From contig DATJLS010000080.1 in NCBI GenBank assembly GCA_035509315.1, positions 62,001 to 126,000 of the forward strand: a DNA stretch of 64,000 nt, written 5' to 3'. Below, piece after piece: positions 32,992-42,405 of the stretch. The notes below the pieces were generated by a model. It searched no databases. It was not told the origin of the DNA and saw nothing but the letters and a program-made list of their open reading frames with translations. Made by a program: the position numbers and the translations under genes. The stretch comes from JAKAWQ01 sp035509315. GTDB taxonomy: Bacteria; Pseudomonadota; Alphaproteobacteria; Acetobacterales; Acetobacteraceae. Position 1 is the first letter of the stretch. Every line of letters starts with the position of its first letter.

Positions 32992-33996
32992 ATGACTTCC
33001 TCCCTCGCCCGCCCGGGCCTTGCCGCAAGCCAGGGCACGCTGGAACGCTGGCTGACCGGTGCCCGATTCGGACCTCTGCCCAGCCGCTCCACGCGCGAGC
33101 CCCCGCCGCTTCTCTCCTTTGAATTCTTCCCCCCGCGCAGCGAGGCGCTCGAGGCACAGCTCTGGGCCTGCATCCGTCGGCTCGAGCCGCTCGCCCCGCG
33201 CTTCGTCTCCGTCACCTACGGGGCCGGCGGCACGACCCAGGAGCGCACCCATGCGACCGTGCTCCGCATCGTCGGCGAAACGTCCCTGGTGCCCGCCGCC
33301 CATCTCACCTGCATCGGCGCGCGCCGGGAGGAGATCACCGCGGTCGCCCGGCGCTACTGGGAGGCGGGTGTGCGACACATCGTCGCCTTGCGTGGCGACC
33401 CGCCTCCGGGGGCACGCCCGGGGACAGGTTATGTGCCTCACCCGGAGGGCTGCGCCTATGCCGCCGATCTCGTCGCCCTGCTCCGCCGGGTCGCCGATTT
33501 CGAGATCTCGGTCGCAGCCTATCCGGAGACTCATCCCGAGGCATTGAGCCCTGGCGCGGATCTCGACAATCTCAAGCGTAAGCTGGATGCCGGGGCGAGC
33601 CGGGCGATCACCCAGTATTTCTTCGATACCGCCATCTATCTCCGCTTCCTCGACCGCTGCCTGGCGGCCGGCATCACCGCCCCGATCGTGCCCGGCATCA
33701 TGCCGGTCTCCAACTATGAGCAGGCGGTGCGATTTTCCGCCCTTTCCGGCGCGAGCGTGCCCGCCTGGCTCGGCGAGCTCTTCGAGGGTACCGAGCACGA
33801 TCCGGAAACGCGGCGGATGGTCGCGGCCGTGGTTGCGGCCGAGCAGGTCCGGCTGCTGCAGGCCAACGGGGTGGACGAGTTTCATTTCTACACCCTGAAC
33901 CGGCCCGACCTCACCTACGCGATCGCGCATATCCTCGGCGTCCGGCCGGAGCTCGTCAAAGCGCCCGCCCAAGGACCGGTCACGAAAACCGGGTGA
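32992..33996 (+). CDS. metF: Methylenetetrahydrofolate reductase
   Basis: A 334-residue MetF, the FAD enzyme that reduces 5,10-methylene-THF to 5-methyl-THF for methionine synthesis. Marks: LLSFEFFPPRSEALEAQLW, FVSVTYGAGGTTQERTHATV, HLTCIGARREEI, RHIVALRGDPPPG, ISVAAYPETHPEA, GASRAITQYFFDTAIYLRF, VPGIMPVSNYEQ and the C-terminal GVDEFHFYTLNRPDLTYAI. The N-terminus (about 35 residues) is longer than in E. coli MetF. AAGAGGAG precedes ATG 32992. It is not adjacent to the MetA/MetY-like genes 26 kb away, so housekeeping methionine synthesis may be dispersed. Confidence 0.95.
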   Translation: MTSSLARPGLAASQGTLERWLTGARFGPLPSRSTREPPPLLSFEFFPPRSEALEAQLWACIRRLEPLAPRFVSVTYGAGGTTQERTHATVLRIVGETSLVPAAHLTCIGARREEITAVARRYWEAGVRHIVALRGDPPPGARPGTGYVPHPEGCAYAADLVALLRRVADFEISVAAYPETHPEALSPGADLDNLKRKLDAGASRAITQYFFDTAIYLRFLDRCLAAGITAPIVPGIMPVSNYEQAVRFSALSGASVPAWLGELFEGTEHDPETRRMVAAVVAAEQVRLLQANGVDEFHFYTLNRPDLTYAIAHILGVRPELVKAPAQGPVTKTG

Positions 33997-34099
33997 ACTG
34001 AGGACAGGCACGCGAACGCGCATCGGCCGGGACCAGATTGGCCGGACTCGGGGCGTGGCCTTATATGCCGGCAATGATCCGCCCCCGCGATTCGGCTCG

Positions 34100-36298
34100 A
34101 TGAGCGACTATCTGGCCCGGCTGAACCCGGAGCAGCGCCTGGCCGTGGAAACGCTCGACGGGCCGCTTTTGGTGCTGGCCGGCGCGGGCACGGGCAAGAC
34201 ACGGGTGCTGACCACCCGGTTCGCCCATATCCTTCTCACCAAGCGGGCCTGGCCCTCGCAGGTGCTGGCCGTGACCTTCACCAACAAGGCCGCGCGCGAG
34301 ATGCGCGAGCGGGTCGCCGCCATGCTGGGTACGCCGGTGGAGGGACTCTGGCTTGGCACCTTCCATGCGCTCGGCGCGCGCATGCTGCGCCGGCACGCCG
34401 CCCTCGCCGGCCTGCAGCCCGGCTTCACCATCCTCGATACCGACGACCAGCTCCGCCTGCTGAAGCCGCTGATGCAGGAAGCCGGGCTCGATCTCCACCG
34501 TTTCCCCCCGCCGGTGCTGATGGGTCAGATCCAGCGCTGGAAGGATCGCGGCCTGACGCCGGCACGCATCACGCCCGCCGAGGACACGGATTTCGCGCAA
34601 GGAAAGGCGCGCGCGCTCTATGCCGCCTATCAGGAACGCCTGGCCGCGGTGAATGCCGTCGATTTCGGTGATCTCCTGCTGCACACGACCGAGCTTCTCC
34701 GCACCCATTCCGACGTGCTCGCCGCTTACCATCGCAACCTCCGCTACATCCTGGTGGACGAGTATCAGGACACCAATCTCGTCCAGTATCTCTGGCTCCG
34801 TCTATTGGCTCAGGAACATCGCAATATCTGCTGCGTCGGCGACGATGATCAGAGCATCTATTCCTGGCGCGGCGCGGAGGTGGAGAATATCCTCCGCTTC
34901 GAGCAGGATTTTCCGGGCGCGCAGGTGGTGCGGCTCGAAGCGAATTACCGCAGCACCGCGCCCATTCTCGCCGCCGCCGCCTCGCTGATCGCCCATAATG
35001 AAGGCAGGCTCGGCAAGACTTTGCGCGCCGGTCGGGCCGAGAGCGACGGCGAGAAGGTCGTCGTGCTCGGGCTTCGCGATTCGGATGAGGAAGCGAGGAC
35101 GGTCGGCCTCCGCATCGAAGCGCTGCGCTCGGAGGGCCATTCTCTCGCGGAGATCGCGATCCTTGTCCGCGCAAGCTTTCAGACCCGCGCCTTCGAGGAG
35201 CGGCTGATCGCCTGGGCGATTCCCTATCGTGTGGTGGGCGGGCTCCGCTTCTATGAGCGGGCGGAGATTCGCGACGCCATTGCCTATCTGCGCGCCACCC
35301 TGCGTCCGGGTGACGATCTCGCGTTCGAGCGCATCCTGAACGTGCCGAGGCGCGGCCTCGGCGCTGCGGCGCTGCGCAAGCTGCATGAGCGGGCACGCGC
35401 GAATGGAATACCGCTCGCCGCGGCGGCGGAGGCGCTCAATGAAGCCGGATCGCTTTCGGGGCGCGTGCGCGAATCCCTCTCTGCGCTGCTGGCGGGCTTT
35501 GCGCGCTGGCGCGCGGTGCTCGAGCGCGACGGCCCCGTGGTCTCGCTCAGGACGATCCTGGATGAGTCCGGCTATCTCGAAATGCTGGAGAAGGACCGAT
35601 CGCCCGAAGCACCGGGCCGGATCGAGAATTTGCGTGAGCTTGGGCGGGCCATGGCCGAGTTCGAGACCCTGGAAGGGTTCCTCGATCATGTGAGCCTGGT
35701 GATGGAGAATGACGAGAATGCCGCCGGCGACCGGGTCAGCCTGATGACCCTGCACGCCGCCAAGGGGCTGGAGTTCGATACCGTCTTCCTGCCGGGCTGG
35801 GAGGAAGGGCTTTTCCCCCATCAGCGCGCTCTCGAAGAGGCAGGAACGAAGGCGCTCGAGGAGGAGCGGAGGCTCGCCTATGTCGGGCTGACACGCGCGC
35901 GGACGCGGGCCATTGTGAGCCACGTCGCCTTCCGGCGCTTCTACTCGGGCTGGCAGAACGCCTTCCCGAGCCGCTTCCTTGCCGAGCTGCCGGAGGAGGC
36001 CATCACACGCTCCGGCGCGGCCCTGCTCGAGCGCGAGGCGGCGCTGACCGCTGCGCCCGTGTTCTCAGCCGTCTTCCCTTCCGCCGTGCGCTTCCCGCGC
36101 GTCCGTGATGTGCCCGTAGAGCCGCAGGGAAAACCAAGGCAGCAAGGACGGAACGCGCCGATCGCGGTTGGCGCGCGGGTTTTCCACCAGAAATTCGGTT
36201 ACGGCACCGTCACCGGCGCCGACGAAGACCGGCTCGATATCGAGTTCGAGAAAGAGGGGCGCAAACGCGTGCTCGACCGCTTCGTCGATCCGGCGTGA
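34100..36298 (+). CDS. uvrD: UvrD/PcrA-type superfamily 1 DNA helicase
   Basis: A 732-residue 3'-5' helicase for nucleotide-excision and mismatch repair. Motifs in order: QRLAVETLDGPLLVLAGAGT (Q motif and Walker A, Lys33), VTFTNKAAREMRERV (Ia), ILVDEYQDTN (II), GDDDQSIYSWRGA (III), LEANYRST (IV), LMTLHAAKGLEFDTVFL (V) and RRLAYVGLTRAR (VI). A C-terminal tudor-like segment VFHQKFGYGTV as in PcrA is present. The start ATG 34100 (MSDYLARLNPEQ) begins directly at the family's N-terminus; a GTG at 34055 adds 15 unrelated residues. The stop overlaps prmA as GTGA. Confidence 0.94.
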   Translation: MSDYLARLNPEQRLAVETLDGPLLVLAGAGTGKTRVLTTRFAHILLTKRAWPSQVLAVTFTNKAAREMRERVAAMLGTPVEGLWLGTFHALGARMLRRHAALAGLQPGFTILDTDDQLRLLKPLMQEAGLDLHRFPPPVLMGQIQRWKDRGLTPARITPAEDTDFAQGKARALYAAYQERLAAVNAVDFGDLLLHTTELLRTHSDVLAAYHRNLRYILVDEYQDTNLVQYLWLRLLAQEHRNICCVGDDDQSIYSWRGAEVENILRFEQDFPGAQVVRLEANYRSTAPILAAAASLIAHNEGRLGKTLRAGRAESDGEKVVVLGLRDSDEEARTVGLRIEALRSEGHSLAEIAILVRASFQTRAFEERLIAWAIPYRVVGGLRFYERAEIRDAIAYLRATLRPGDDLAFERILNVPRRGLGAAALRKLHERARANGIPLAAAAEALNEAGSLSGRVRESLSALLAGFARWRAVLERDGPVVSLRTILDESGYLEMLEKDRSPEAPGRIENLRELGRAMAEFETLEGFLDHVSLVMENDENAAGDRVSLMTLHAAKGLEFDTVFLPGWEEGLFPHQRALEEAGTKALEEERRLAYVGLTRARTRAIVSHVAFRRFYSGWQNAFPSRFLAELPEEAITRSGAALLEREAALTAAPVFSAVFPSAVRFPRVRDVPVEPQGKPRQQGRNAPIAVGARVFHQKFGYGTVTGADEDRLDIEFEKEGRKRVLDRFVDPA

Positions 36299-37212
36299 GT
36301 GCCAGGCTCGAGGTTCTTCGCTTCATCCTTCCCGTGGAAGCGACCGCTCCCTATGAGGCGGCGCTCGCCGCGCATTGCCGAAGTGTCGCGCGCTTCTCCA
36401 CTCCTGACGGACAGATGGAAGTCGAGGGCGTGCGCGTCCCCGGCGGGGACGAGACGGGGCTCGCGCTGGCGCTGGCGCTCGCCGCGGCTGCGAGTGGCAT
36501 TGCTTGCACGCCCGAGCGCCACGCGATCCCGGAGACCGGCTGGCTCGCCCGCACACGCGAGGCCTTCCCCGAGCAGCGGATCGGTGCCCGTTTCGCGATT
36601 CGCGGCAGCCATCTCGCCTTGAAGAAAGCGGCCGGACGCATCTCGCTGCTGCTCGATGCGGGCATGGCCTTCGGTTCGGGTGAGCACGGCTCGACGCGCG
36701 GCTGCCTGCTCGCGCTCGAGACGCTGGCGCCGGCGCGGCCGGGTAGGATCCTCGATCTCGGCACCGGTTCGGGAATTCTCGCTTTTGCTGCCGCGTGCCT
36801 CTTTCACCGCAAAATCCTCGCCGCGGACAATGATCCCGAGGCGGTCCGCGCGACGCGTCGGAATGCGGCGACCAACGGGCTTGGGCCAAGCGTACGGGTA
36901 ATCCTCGCCGAAGGCTGGCGGACCCGCGCGATCCTGAGCCACGCGCCATACGATCTCGTGCTCGCCAATATCCTCGCCCGGCCGCTCATGGCCATGGCCG
37001 AAGCACTCACGCGCCATCTTGCGCCGGGCGGTCGGGCGGTGCTCGCCGGGCTGCTCGACCGCCAGGCCCCCATGGTTTTGGCCGCGCATCGCCGCACCGG
37101 GCTGGTCCTTGTGCGCCGCATTGAACAAGGCGGCTGGACCACGCTGATCCTGAAACGACCATCCTTGACGGCCGCCAAGGGGGACGAACCAGGGGGACGA
37201 CCCCCGGCATGA
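36295..37212 (+). CDS. prmA: Ribosomal protein L11 methyltransferase
   Basis: A 305-residue PrmA, trimethylating ribosomal protein L11. The N-terminal substrate domain (about 1-110) is followed by DAGMAFGSGEHGSTRGCLLAL and the SAM motif ILDLGTGSGILAFAA, DNDPEAVRATRRNA, and motif IV LANILARPL. This matches the PrmA order including the GTGxHxTT-like element (here FGSGEHGSTRG). GTG 36295 overlaps the uvrD stop (GTGA), so translation is coupled. The C-terminus ends in a Gly/Pro-rich tail. Confidence 0.93.
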   Translation: MSARLEVLRFILPVEATAPYEAALAAHCRSVARFSTPDGQMEVEGVRVPGGDETGLALALALAAAASGIACTPERHAIPETGWLARTREAFPEQRIGARFAIRGSHLALKKAAGRISLLLDAGMAFGSGEHGSTRGCLLALETLAPARPGRILDLGTGSGILAFAAACLFHRKILAADNDPEAVRATRRNAATNGLGPSVRVILAEGWRTRAILSHAPYDLVLANILARPLMAMAEALTRHLAPGGRAVLAGLLDRQAPMVLAAHRRTGLVLVRRIEQGGWTTLILKRPSLTAAKGDEPGGRPPA

Positions 37213-37416
37213 CATTGAAACCGGGCGGCCGCGTCTCGTTTTCCTGACGCTTCGCGCGCCTTCCTGGCGCTTCCATGGCCGGGCTGTCCTATGCGACGAT
37301 GACGGCGAGGCTCATCGGACCGGCTTCACAACCATTCTGGCGCCCAACCCGGCCCGTCCGCTTTCCAATACAAGGACGGAACGAGGAGGCGGCGGCTGCG
37401 CATGGGCTTCGACCAT

Positions 37417-37432
37417 CCGGACCAAGGTCCGG
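37417..37432 (+). promoter_or_regulatory. 16-bp palindrome upstream of the ABC importer operon
   Basis: CCGGACCAAGGTCCGG is a 7-bp inverted repeat around AA, 58 bases before the substrate-binding-protein start. TATAGC (37438-37443) follows at a distance that could be a -10 element. It could be an operator for nitrogen or amino-acid control, but no regulator gene is adjacent. The rest of 37213-37490 shows nothing else. Confidence 0.4.
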
Positions 37433-37490
37433 CAATCTATAGCGGGGGATACCGCGAGACTTCACTGCACCGGAGACAGGGGAGACATCA

Positions 37491-38819
37491 ATGACGGTCG
37501 AGAACAATCAGGACGAAACCGGCGGGGCTTCAGGCACGAGCCCGGGGGTGGCTTTTCCAGGGGCATCTTCTGGTGTGTCCGCGCCGCTGCCGCGCCGCGA
37601 TCTCCTCGCGCTCGGCGCGGCAGGCGCCGCCGCCGCGCTACCGCTCTTCAGCCGCGCGGCACGGGCGGCGGAATCGATCAAGCTCGGCTGGGTCGGGCCG
37701 CTCTCGCCGCCGGGCGGCTATGCCGAGGGCCTGCTGATGAAATATGCCGCCGCGATGGCGGCCGACGAGATCAACGCCCAGGGCGGCGTGCTCGGCCGGC
37801 CGATCGAGATCCTCTATCAGGATACGCGTGGCCTGCCGGCCGAAGGCACGGCAGCCGCCGAACGGCTGATCGTGCAGGACAAGGTCGTTGCGTTGCTGGG
37901 CGAGTTCCACAGCTCCGTCGCGCTGGCGGAGATGGAGGTCGTGCACAAATACAATGTGCCGATGATGTTCTGCGACGTGTGGTCGCAGGAGATCACCGCC
38001 AAGGGCTACCCGCAGGTCTTCCGCAACTCCACCACCTTCCCGTTGCTCGACACCGCGATTGCCCAATGGATCGTCGCGGCCGGTTTCAAGAACGTGGCCC
38101 TGCTCTGCGAGCAGGACGATATCGGCCTTGCCGGCCGCAAGATCGCCGCGGATGTGCTGACTGAGGCCAAGGTGCCCTTCAAGCTCTATACCGCCGATCC
38201 GCAGGCGACCGACTTCACCGCGCAGATCCTGAGAATCAAGGCGGAAAAGCCGGCCTTCGACTTCTTCTTCGTCCTTTATGCCGAGGCCGGCGCCTACCCG
38301 ATGGTGACCCAGGCGAAATCGCTCGACTTCGCGCCGACGCCGCAGACCGGCTTCTTCCTTTCGGGCGGCGAGGGCGTCGACCCGACCTTCTGGAAGAATG
38401 TCGGCAATGCAGGGGTCTGGCTGCTTTCGGAGAATGTGGGGCTGCCGAAATCCGGCTGGAACGACATGACCAAGGCTTTCGTGAAAGCCTTCAACGCCAA
38501 ATACAAGACCGACCCGCCCGGCTCGGCGATGGAATCCTACGACGCCGTCAGGAGCCTTGTCGAAGCCATCAAGAGCACCGGCTCAACGACGCCCGAGGCG
38601 ATCATTCACGGTCTCGAGACGCTGAAATGGACGGGCACGCGCGGGCTCTACACGTTCTCGACCAGCCACACGCCGGACTGGGCCTTTCACCAGTTCATGG
38701 CCGCGCCGATGTCGATCATTCAGTACGATCAGGTGAACCAATCCTCCTTCGACGCGCCGATCGTCTGGCCGAAGAATTACGCAACCGTGCCTTATCTCTA
38801 CAAGACGCCGACGGCCTGA
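37491..38819 (+). CDS. Branched-chain-amino-acid/amide-type ABC transporter, periplasmic substrate-binding protein
   Basis: A 442-residue type I periplasmic binding protein (LivJ/UrtA class). After about 33 residues comes a twin-arginine-like signal: PRRDLLALGAAGAAAALPL, cleaved near ARAAES. The mature protein starts SIKLGWVGPLSPPGGYAEG and contains DEINAQGGVLGRPIEILYQD, ALLGEFHSSVALAEMEV, YAEAGAYPMVTQAKSL and YDAVRSLVEAIKSTGS. It binds an amino acid, amide or related carboxylate in the periplasm. The double Arg suggests Tat export of a folded protein, which is unusual for this class. The four following genes complete the importer. The ligand is unknown. Confidence 0.92.
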   Translation: MTVENNQDETGGASGTSPGVAFPGASSGVSAPLPRRDLLALGAAGAAAALPLFSRAARAAESIKLGWVGPLSPPGGYAEGLLMKYAAAMAADEINAQGGVLGRPIEILYQDTRGLPAEGTAAAERLIVQDKVVALLGEFHSSVALAEMEVVHKYNVPMMFCDVWSQEITAKGYPQVFRNSTTFPLLDTAIAQWIVAAGFKNVALLCEQDDIGLAGRKIAADVLTEAKVPFKLYTADPQATDFTAQILRIKAEKPAFDFFFVLYAEAGAYPMVTQAKSLDFAPTPQTGFFLSGGEGVDPTFWKNVGNAGVWLLSENVGLPKSGWNDMTKAFVKAFNAKYKTDPPGSAMESYDAVRSLVEAIKSTGSTTPEAIIHGLETLKWTGTRGLYTFSTSHTPDWAFHQFMAAPMSIIQYDQVNQSSFDAPIVWPKNYATVPYLYKTPTA

Positions 38820-38903
38820 ACACCCTGTGCGGCCGGCCGCGATGCACGGATGCCGCGGCCGAGCCTGCGAGGGATTTCCGCGAAGGCTGCAAAGAAGGCG
38901 TTC

Positions 38904-39806
38904 ATGCTCCAATATTTCCTGATCCAGGCTGCGAACGGCCTCGTCATCGGCATTCTCTTCGCGCTCATCGCGACCGGGCTCACGATCATCTTCTCGATCC
39001 TGAAGATCGTGAATTTCGCCCATGGCGAGATCTACATGGTGGGCGGCTATTTCGGCTACTATGTCATCACGCTGCTCGGGGTGCCGCCCTTTCCCGCCGT
39101 TCTGGTCGCGATGGCGCTCACCTTCCTTTTCTCGATCGCGGTCGAGCGTGGCCTGCTCACGCCACTCTACAGCCCGCGGATCGAGCGCAAGGCCGATTAC
39201 GGCATCCTCGTCACCTTCGGGCTTTCGGTCTTCCTGCGCAACATCGCCATCATCATCTTCGGACCCTTCCCGCTCCGCCCGCCTTCTTTCATCACGGGCG
39301 ACCTCGTGCTCGGCGGCCTGATCATCTCCTATGACCGGCTGGTGGCGGCCGGCGGCGGGCTTCTTCTGCTCGGCGCCCTGATCTGGTTTCTCAACCGCAC
39401 CGTCTGGGGCCAGGCGCTGAACGCGGTCAGCCAGTCGCGCGAGTCCGCATCGATCGTCGGCATCAATTCTGAGCGGATGTACATGCTCGCCTTCGGCCTC
39501 GGCGGCGCGCTCGCCGGCGGCGCGGGCGCGCTGATCGCGCCGATCTACTCCCTTTCGCCCTCGATGGGGCTGGTGCCGGACACGCAGGCCTTCGTCATTG
39601 TCATCCTGGGCGGACTCGGCTCGGTCTCGGGGACGATCATCGCCGCCCTGCTGCTCGGGCTTTCGGAAAATCTGTTCATCGCCTTCCTCCCGGACCCGAG
39701 CCGTGGCCCCTCCTACGCCAACGCCTTCGGTCTTGCCATCATGATGCTGGTGCTGCTCTTCCGGCCGACGGGGATCTTCGGCCGCCAGCATGTCGCGATG
39801 GAATAG
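38904..39806 (+). CDS. Branched-chain-amino-acid-type ABC permease (LivH-like)
   Basis: A 300-residue inner-membrane permease with about eight hydrophobic helices. Opening NGLVIGILFALIATGLTIIF and KIVNFAHGEIYMVGGYFGYY are LivH hallmarks; the coupling region is SQSRESASIVGINSERMYML, and DTQAFVIVILGGLGSVSGT is near the end. AAAGAAGG precedes ATG 38904. It pairs with the LivM-like permease, whose start overlaps its 3' end by 17 bases. Confidence 0.94.
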   Translation: MLQYFLIQAANGLVIGILFALIATGLTIIFSILKIVNFAHGEIYMVGGYFGYYVITLLGVPPFPAVLVAMALTFLFSIAVERGLLTPLYSPRIERKADYGILVTFGLSVFLRNIAIIIFGPFPLRPPSFITGDLVLGGLIISYDRLVAAGGGLLLLGALIWFLNRTVWGQALNAVSQSRESASIVGINSERMYMLAFGLGGALAGGAGALIAPIYSLSPSMGLVPDTQAFVIVILGGLGSVSGTIIAALLLGLSENLFIAFLPDPSRGPSYANAFGLAIMMLVLLFRPTGIFGRQHVAME

Positions 39807-40767
39807 CGCCATGCGGCGCCTCGATCTCGCCTCGGCCGCGCTGCTCGCGATTCTTGCCGTCATCTTCCCGTTTTTCGTCAATGCCTATTGGCTGCATGTG
39901 ATGATCATCGGGATGATGTTCGCGATCATGGCGGCGAGCTGGTCCCTGCTCGCCGGCTATGCCGGCCAGTTCTCCTTCGGCCACATGGGCTTCGTCGCCG
40001 TCGGGGGCTATACGGCGGGGCTGCTCGCCACGGGCCTCAACCTGCCGCTGCCGCTCGGCATGCTCGCAGGCGTTCTCCTCTCCGCCCTTCTCGGCGGCGT
40101 CATCGGCTGGACCTGCCTCAGGATGAGCGGGCCCTATCTCGCCATCTTCACGATGGCCTTCTCCGAGGTGCTGCGCATCATCATCGTGACGGAGGTCGAG
40201 GTCACCGGCGGTGCGGGCGGAATGAACGTGCCGCAGCTCTTCCACGCAAGGACCGACCTTCCGTACTATTACCTCATCCTTGCCCTGCTCATGGTCTCGG
40301 TTGGCGGCATGATGGCTGTGGTCGCCTCGCGCTGGGGGCTTTTCTTCCGCGCGATCCGCGAGAATGAGCAGGCGGCGGCGGCAGCCGGTGTGAAGGTGAC
40401 CCGCTTCCGCATCATCGCGTTTGCGATCGCGAGCAGCCTTGCCGGGCTCGCCGGTGCATTCTACGCGCCCTATATCGGCATCCTCACGCCCGATGTCGCC
40501 TCGCAGGACCAGATGGGCCTTGTCGTCGCGATGGCGATCGTAGGCGGGATGGAGAGCCTGCCCGGCGCGGTCGCCGGGGCGATCGTCGTCGAGTTCCTGG
40601 TCGAGGCGTTGAGGAGCTACGGCCAATGGCGACTCGTCCTCTTCGGCGCGCTTCTCCTCTTCACCATGCGCTTCGCCCGCAACGGGCTGATCGCGCCCGG
40701 CTGGCTCCGGCTGCGAAACCTTGCCGCCCCCCGCGGCGCGCGGCTCGCCAAGGAGGCGGCGGACTGA
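39790..40767 (+). CDS. Branched-chain-amino-acid-type ABC permease (LivM-like)
   Basis: A 325-residue permease. Hallmarks: MAASWSLLAGYAGQFSFGHM near the N-terminus, GPYLAIFTMAFSEVLRIIIV, the coupling helix FRAIRENEQAAAAAGVKVTR, and LVVAMAIVGGMESLPGAVAG. A start at ATG 39811 (MRRLDLAS) is a reasonable alternative that would leave a 4-base gap to the livH-like stop. It forms the second membrane subunit of the importer. The gene is followed by the LivG-like ATPase with a TGATG overlap. Confidence 0.93.
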   Translation: MSRWNSAMRRLDLASAALLAILAVIFPFFVNAYWLHVMIIGMMFAIMAASWSLLAGYAGQFSFGHMGFVAVGGYTAGLLATGLNLPLPLGMLAGVLLSALLGGVIGWTCLRMSGPYLAIFTMAFSEVLRIIIVTEVEVTGGAGGMNVPQLFHARTDLPYYYLILALLMVSVGGMMAVVASRWGLFFRAIRENEQAAAAAGVKVTRFRIIAFAIASSLAGLAGAFYAPYIGILTPDVASQDQMGLVVAMAIVGGMESLPGAVAGAIVVEFLVEALRSYGQWRLVLFGALLLFTMRFARNGLIAPGWLRLRNLAAPRGARLAKEAAD

Positions 40768-41492
40768 TGGAAAGTACTCCGCCGCTGATCGAGGCCGCCG
40801 GCCTCGCCAAGCATTTCGGCGGCATCTTCGCGGTCGATCATCTCGATCTCGCCGTGCATGAGGGCGAGCTGGTCGGGCTGATCGGCCCCAACGGCTCGGG
40901 CAAGACAACGACGATCAATCTGCTGACCGGCCATCTCAAGATCGATGGCGGACATGTGCGGGTGCGCGGCCAAACCGTCGCCGGCTTGCCGGCGAGCGGC
41001 TTCGCCGGGCTCGGGGTCGGGCGCACCTTCCAGATCACCCAGCTTTTCAGCCGCATGTCCGTGATCGAGAACATGCTGGTGCCGGGCCTCGCGCGCCCAG
41101 GCGCGCACAAGGCCCATGTCATCCGCGAGGCACGGCGCCATCTCGAGTTCCTCGGGCTCGCTGCGCTCGAGAAACTCGCGGCGAAGAATCTCTCGGGCGG
41201 ACAGCAGAAGCTGCTCGAGCTCGGTCGCGCGCTAATGCTGGAGCCGAAAATTCTTTTTCTCGATGAGCCCTTCGCGGGTGTGAACCCTTATCTTCGCGAC
41301 GAGATCATCCGCTTCGTGCAGACCCTTCATTCCGAGGGCCGGACCTTCGTCATCGTCGATCACGATCTCGACGCGATCCAGCGCCTCGTCCACCGTCTCG
41401 TCGTCATGTCGCGCGGCAGGAAGATCGCGGATGGGCCGCTTGCGGCGGTACGCGAGAATCAGGACGTCATCAAGGCTTATTCGGGGACCTGA
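40767..41492 (+). CDS. ABC transporter ATPase (LivG-like)
   Basis: A 241-residue ATPase with Walker A GLIGPNGSGKTT, the LivG-type GVGRTFQITQLFSRMSVIEN, signature LSGGQQKLLELGRAL, Walker B ILFLDEPFAGVNP and switch His in VIVDHDLD. AGGAGGCGG precedes the ATG that overlaps the previous stop. It energises the importer on the cytoplasmic face with the LivF-like partner. Confidence 0.95.
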   Translation: MESTPPLIEAAGLAKHFGGIFAVDHLDLAVHEGELVGLIGPNGSGKTTTINLLTGHLKIDGGHVRVRGQTVAGLPASGFAGLGVGRTFQITQLFSRMSVIENMLVPGLARPGAHKAHVIREARRHLEFLGLAALEKLAAKNLSGGQQKLLELGRALMLEPKILFLDEPFAGVNPYLRDEIIRFVQTLHSEGRTFVIVDHDLDAIQRLVHRLVVMSRGRKIADGPLAAVRENQDVIKAYSGT

Positions 41493-42265
41493 TGCAAGCC
41501 GCCATATCCTCCCCTGGTCCCAGCCTCTCCGCGCGCGACCTTGCCGCAGGCTATGTACCGGGGATCGAGATCCTGCACGGTGTCTCCGTCGATGCCCATG
41601 CGGGCGAGATTCGCTGCGTGCTCGGGCCGAACGGCACCGGAAAATCGACCCTGCTCAAAGTGCTTTACGGATTCCTCAAGCCTTCCACCGGCGAGATCCG
41701 CTGCGGCGCGACCGTGCTCACCGGCATTGCGCCGCACGCGATGGGCCGGCATGGCGTGGCCTATCTGCCGCAGCGGCCGAGCGTCTTTCCCTTCCTCTCG
41801 GTCGAGGTCAATCTCCGTCTCGGCGCCTGGAGCTTCCGCCGCAGGCATGCCGATGTGAAACGAAAGATCGAGCGGGCCTATGCGCAATTCCCGATCCTCG
41901 CAGAGCGGCGGAACCAGGCCGCGGGCACGCTCTCAGGCGGCCAGCAGCGCCAGCTCGAATTCGCGCGCAGCCTTTTCACCGAGCCCACGGTGTTCCTGAT
42001 CGACGAGCCCACCGCGAGCATCGAGCCCCGAATCACCGGCCAGATCTACGAGCTGATCCGTGGCCTCGCGCGCGAAGGCAAGGCTATCCTGCTCGTCGAT
42101 CAGAACATCAAGGGCGCGCTCGGCATCGCCGATTATGTCTATGTGATGCGCACCGGCACGCTCTATACCGAAGGTCCACGCACGGAATTCGGCGACGATG
42201 TGGAGCTGCTGGTGAGCCAGTGGCTTTACACGCATGCGCCCCCCAACCCGCGCGACAAGGGTTGA
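41492..42265 (+). CDS. ABC transporter ATPase (LivF-like)
   Basis: A 257-residue ATPase: Walker A CVLGPNGTGKST, GVAYLPQRPSVFPFLSVEVN (Q-loop), signature LSGGQQRQLEFARSL, Walker B VFLIDEPTASIEP and LLVDQNIKGALGIADYVYVM. Glu after the Walker B Asp is present. The start overlaps the livG-like stop as TGATG. Last gene of the five-gene importer operon; the efflux gene starts 140 bases later. Confidence 0.95.
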   Translation: MQAAISSPGPSLSARDLAAGYVPGIEILHGVSVDAHAGEIRCVLGPNGTGKSTLLKVLYGFLKPSTGEIRCGATVLTGIAPHAMGRHGVAYLPQRPSVFPFLSVEVNLRLGAWSFRRRHADVKRKIERAYAQFPILAERRNQAAGTLSGGQQRQLEFARSLFTEPTVFLIDEPTASIEPRITGQIYELIRGLAREGKAILLVDQNIKGALGIADYVYVMRTGTLYTEGPRTEFGDDVELLVSQWLYTHAPPNPRDKG

Positions 42266-42405
42266 AAGCAAGAAAGGAGAGGCTCAGCAGCGGCCCGGAT
42301 CAAAGCAACGCGATGCCCTGCCTTGTTTATTCCGTCGCCCGATCGTAGAAGTCGCAGAGCCTGACGCGGATGCAAGAGAGGGAACGGGCGCCGAGGAGCC
42401 GGGCC

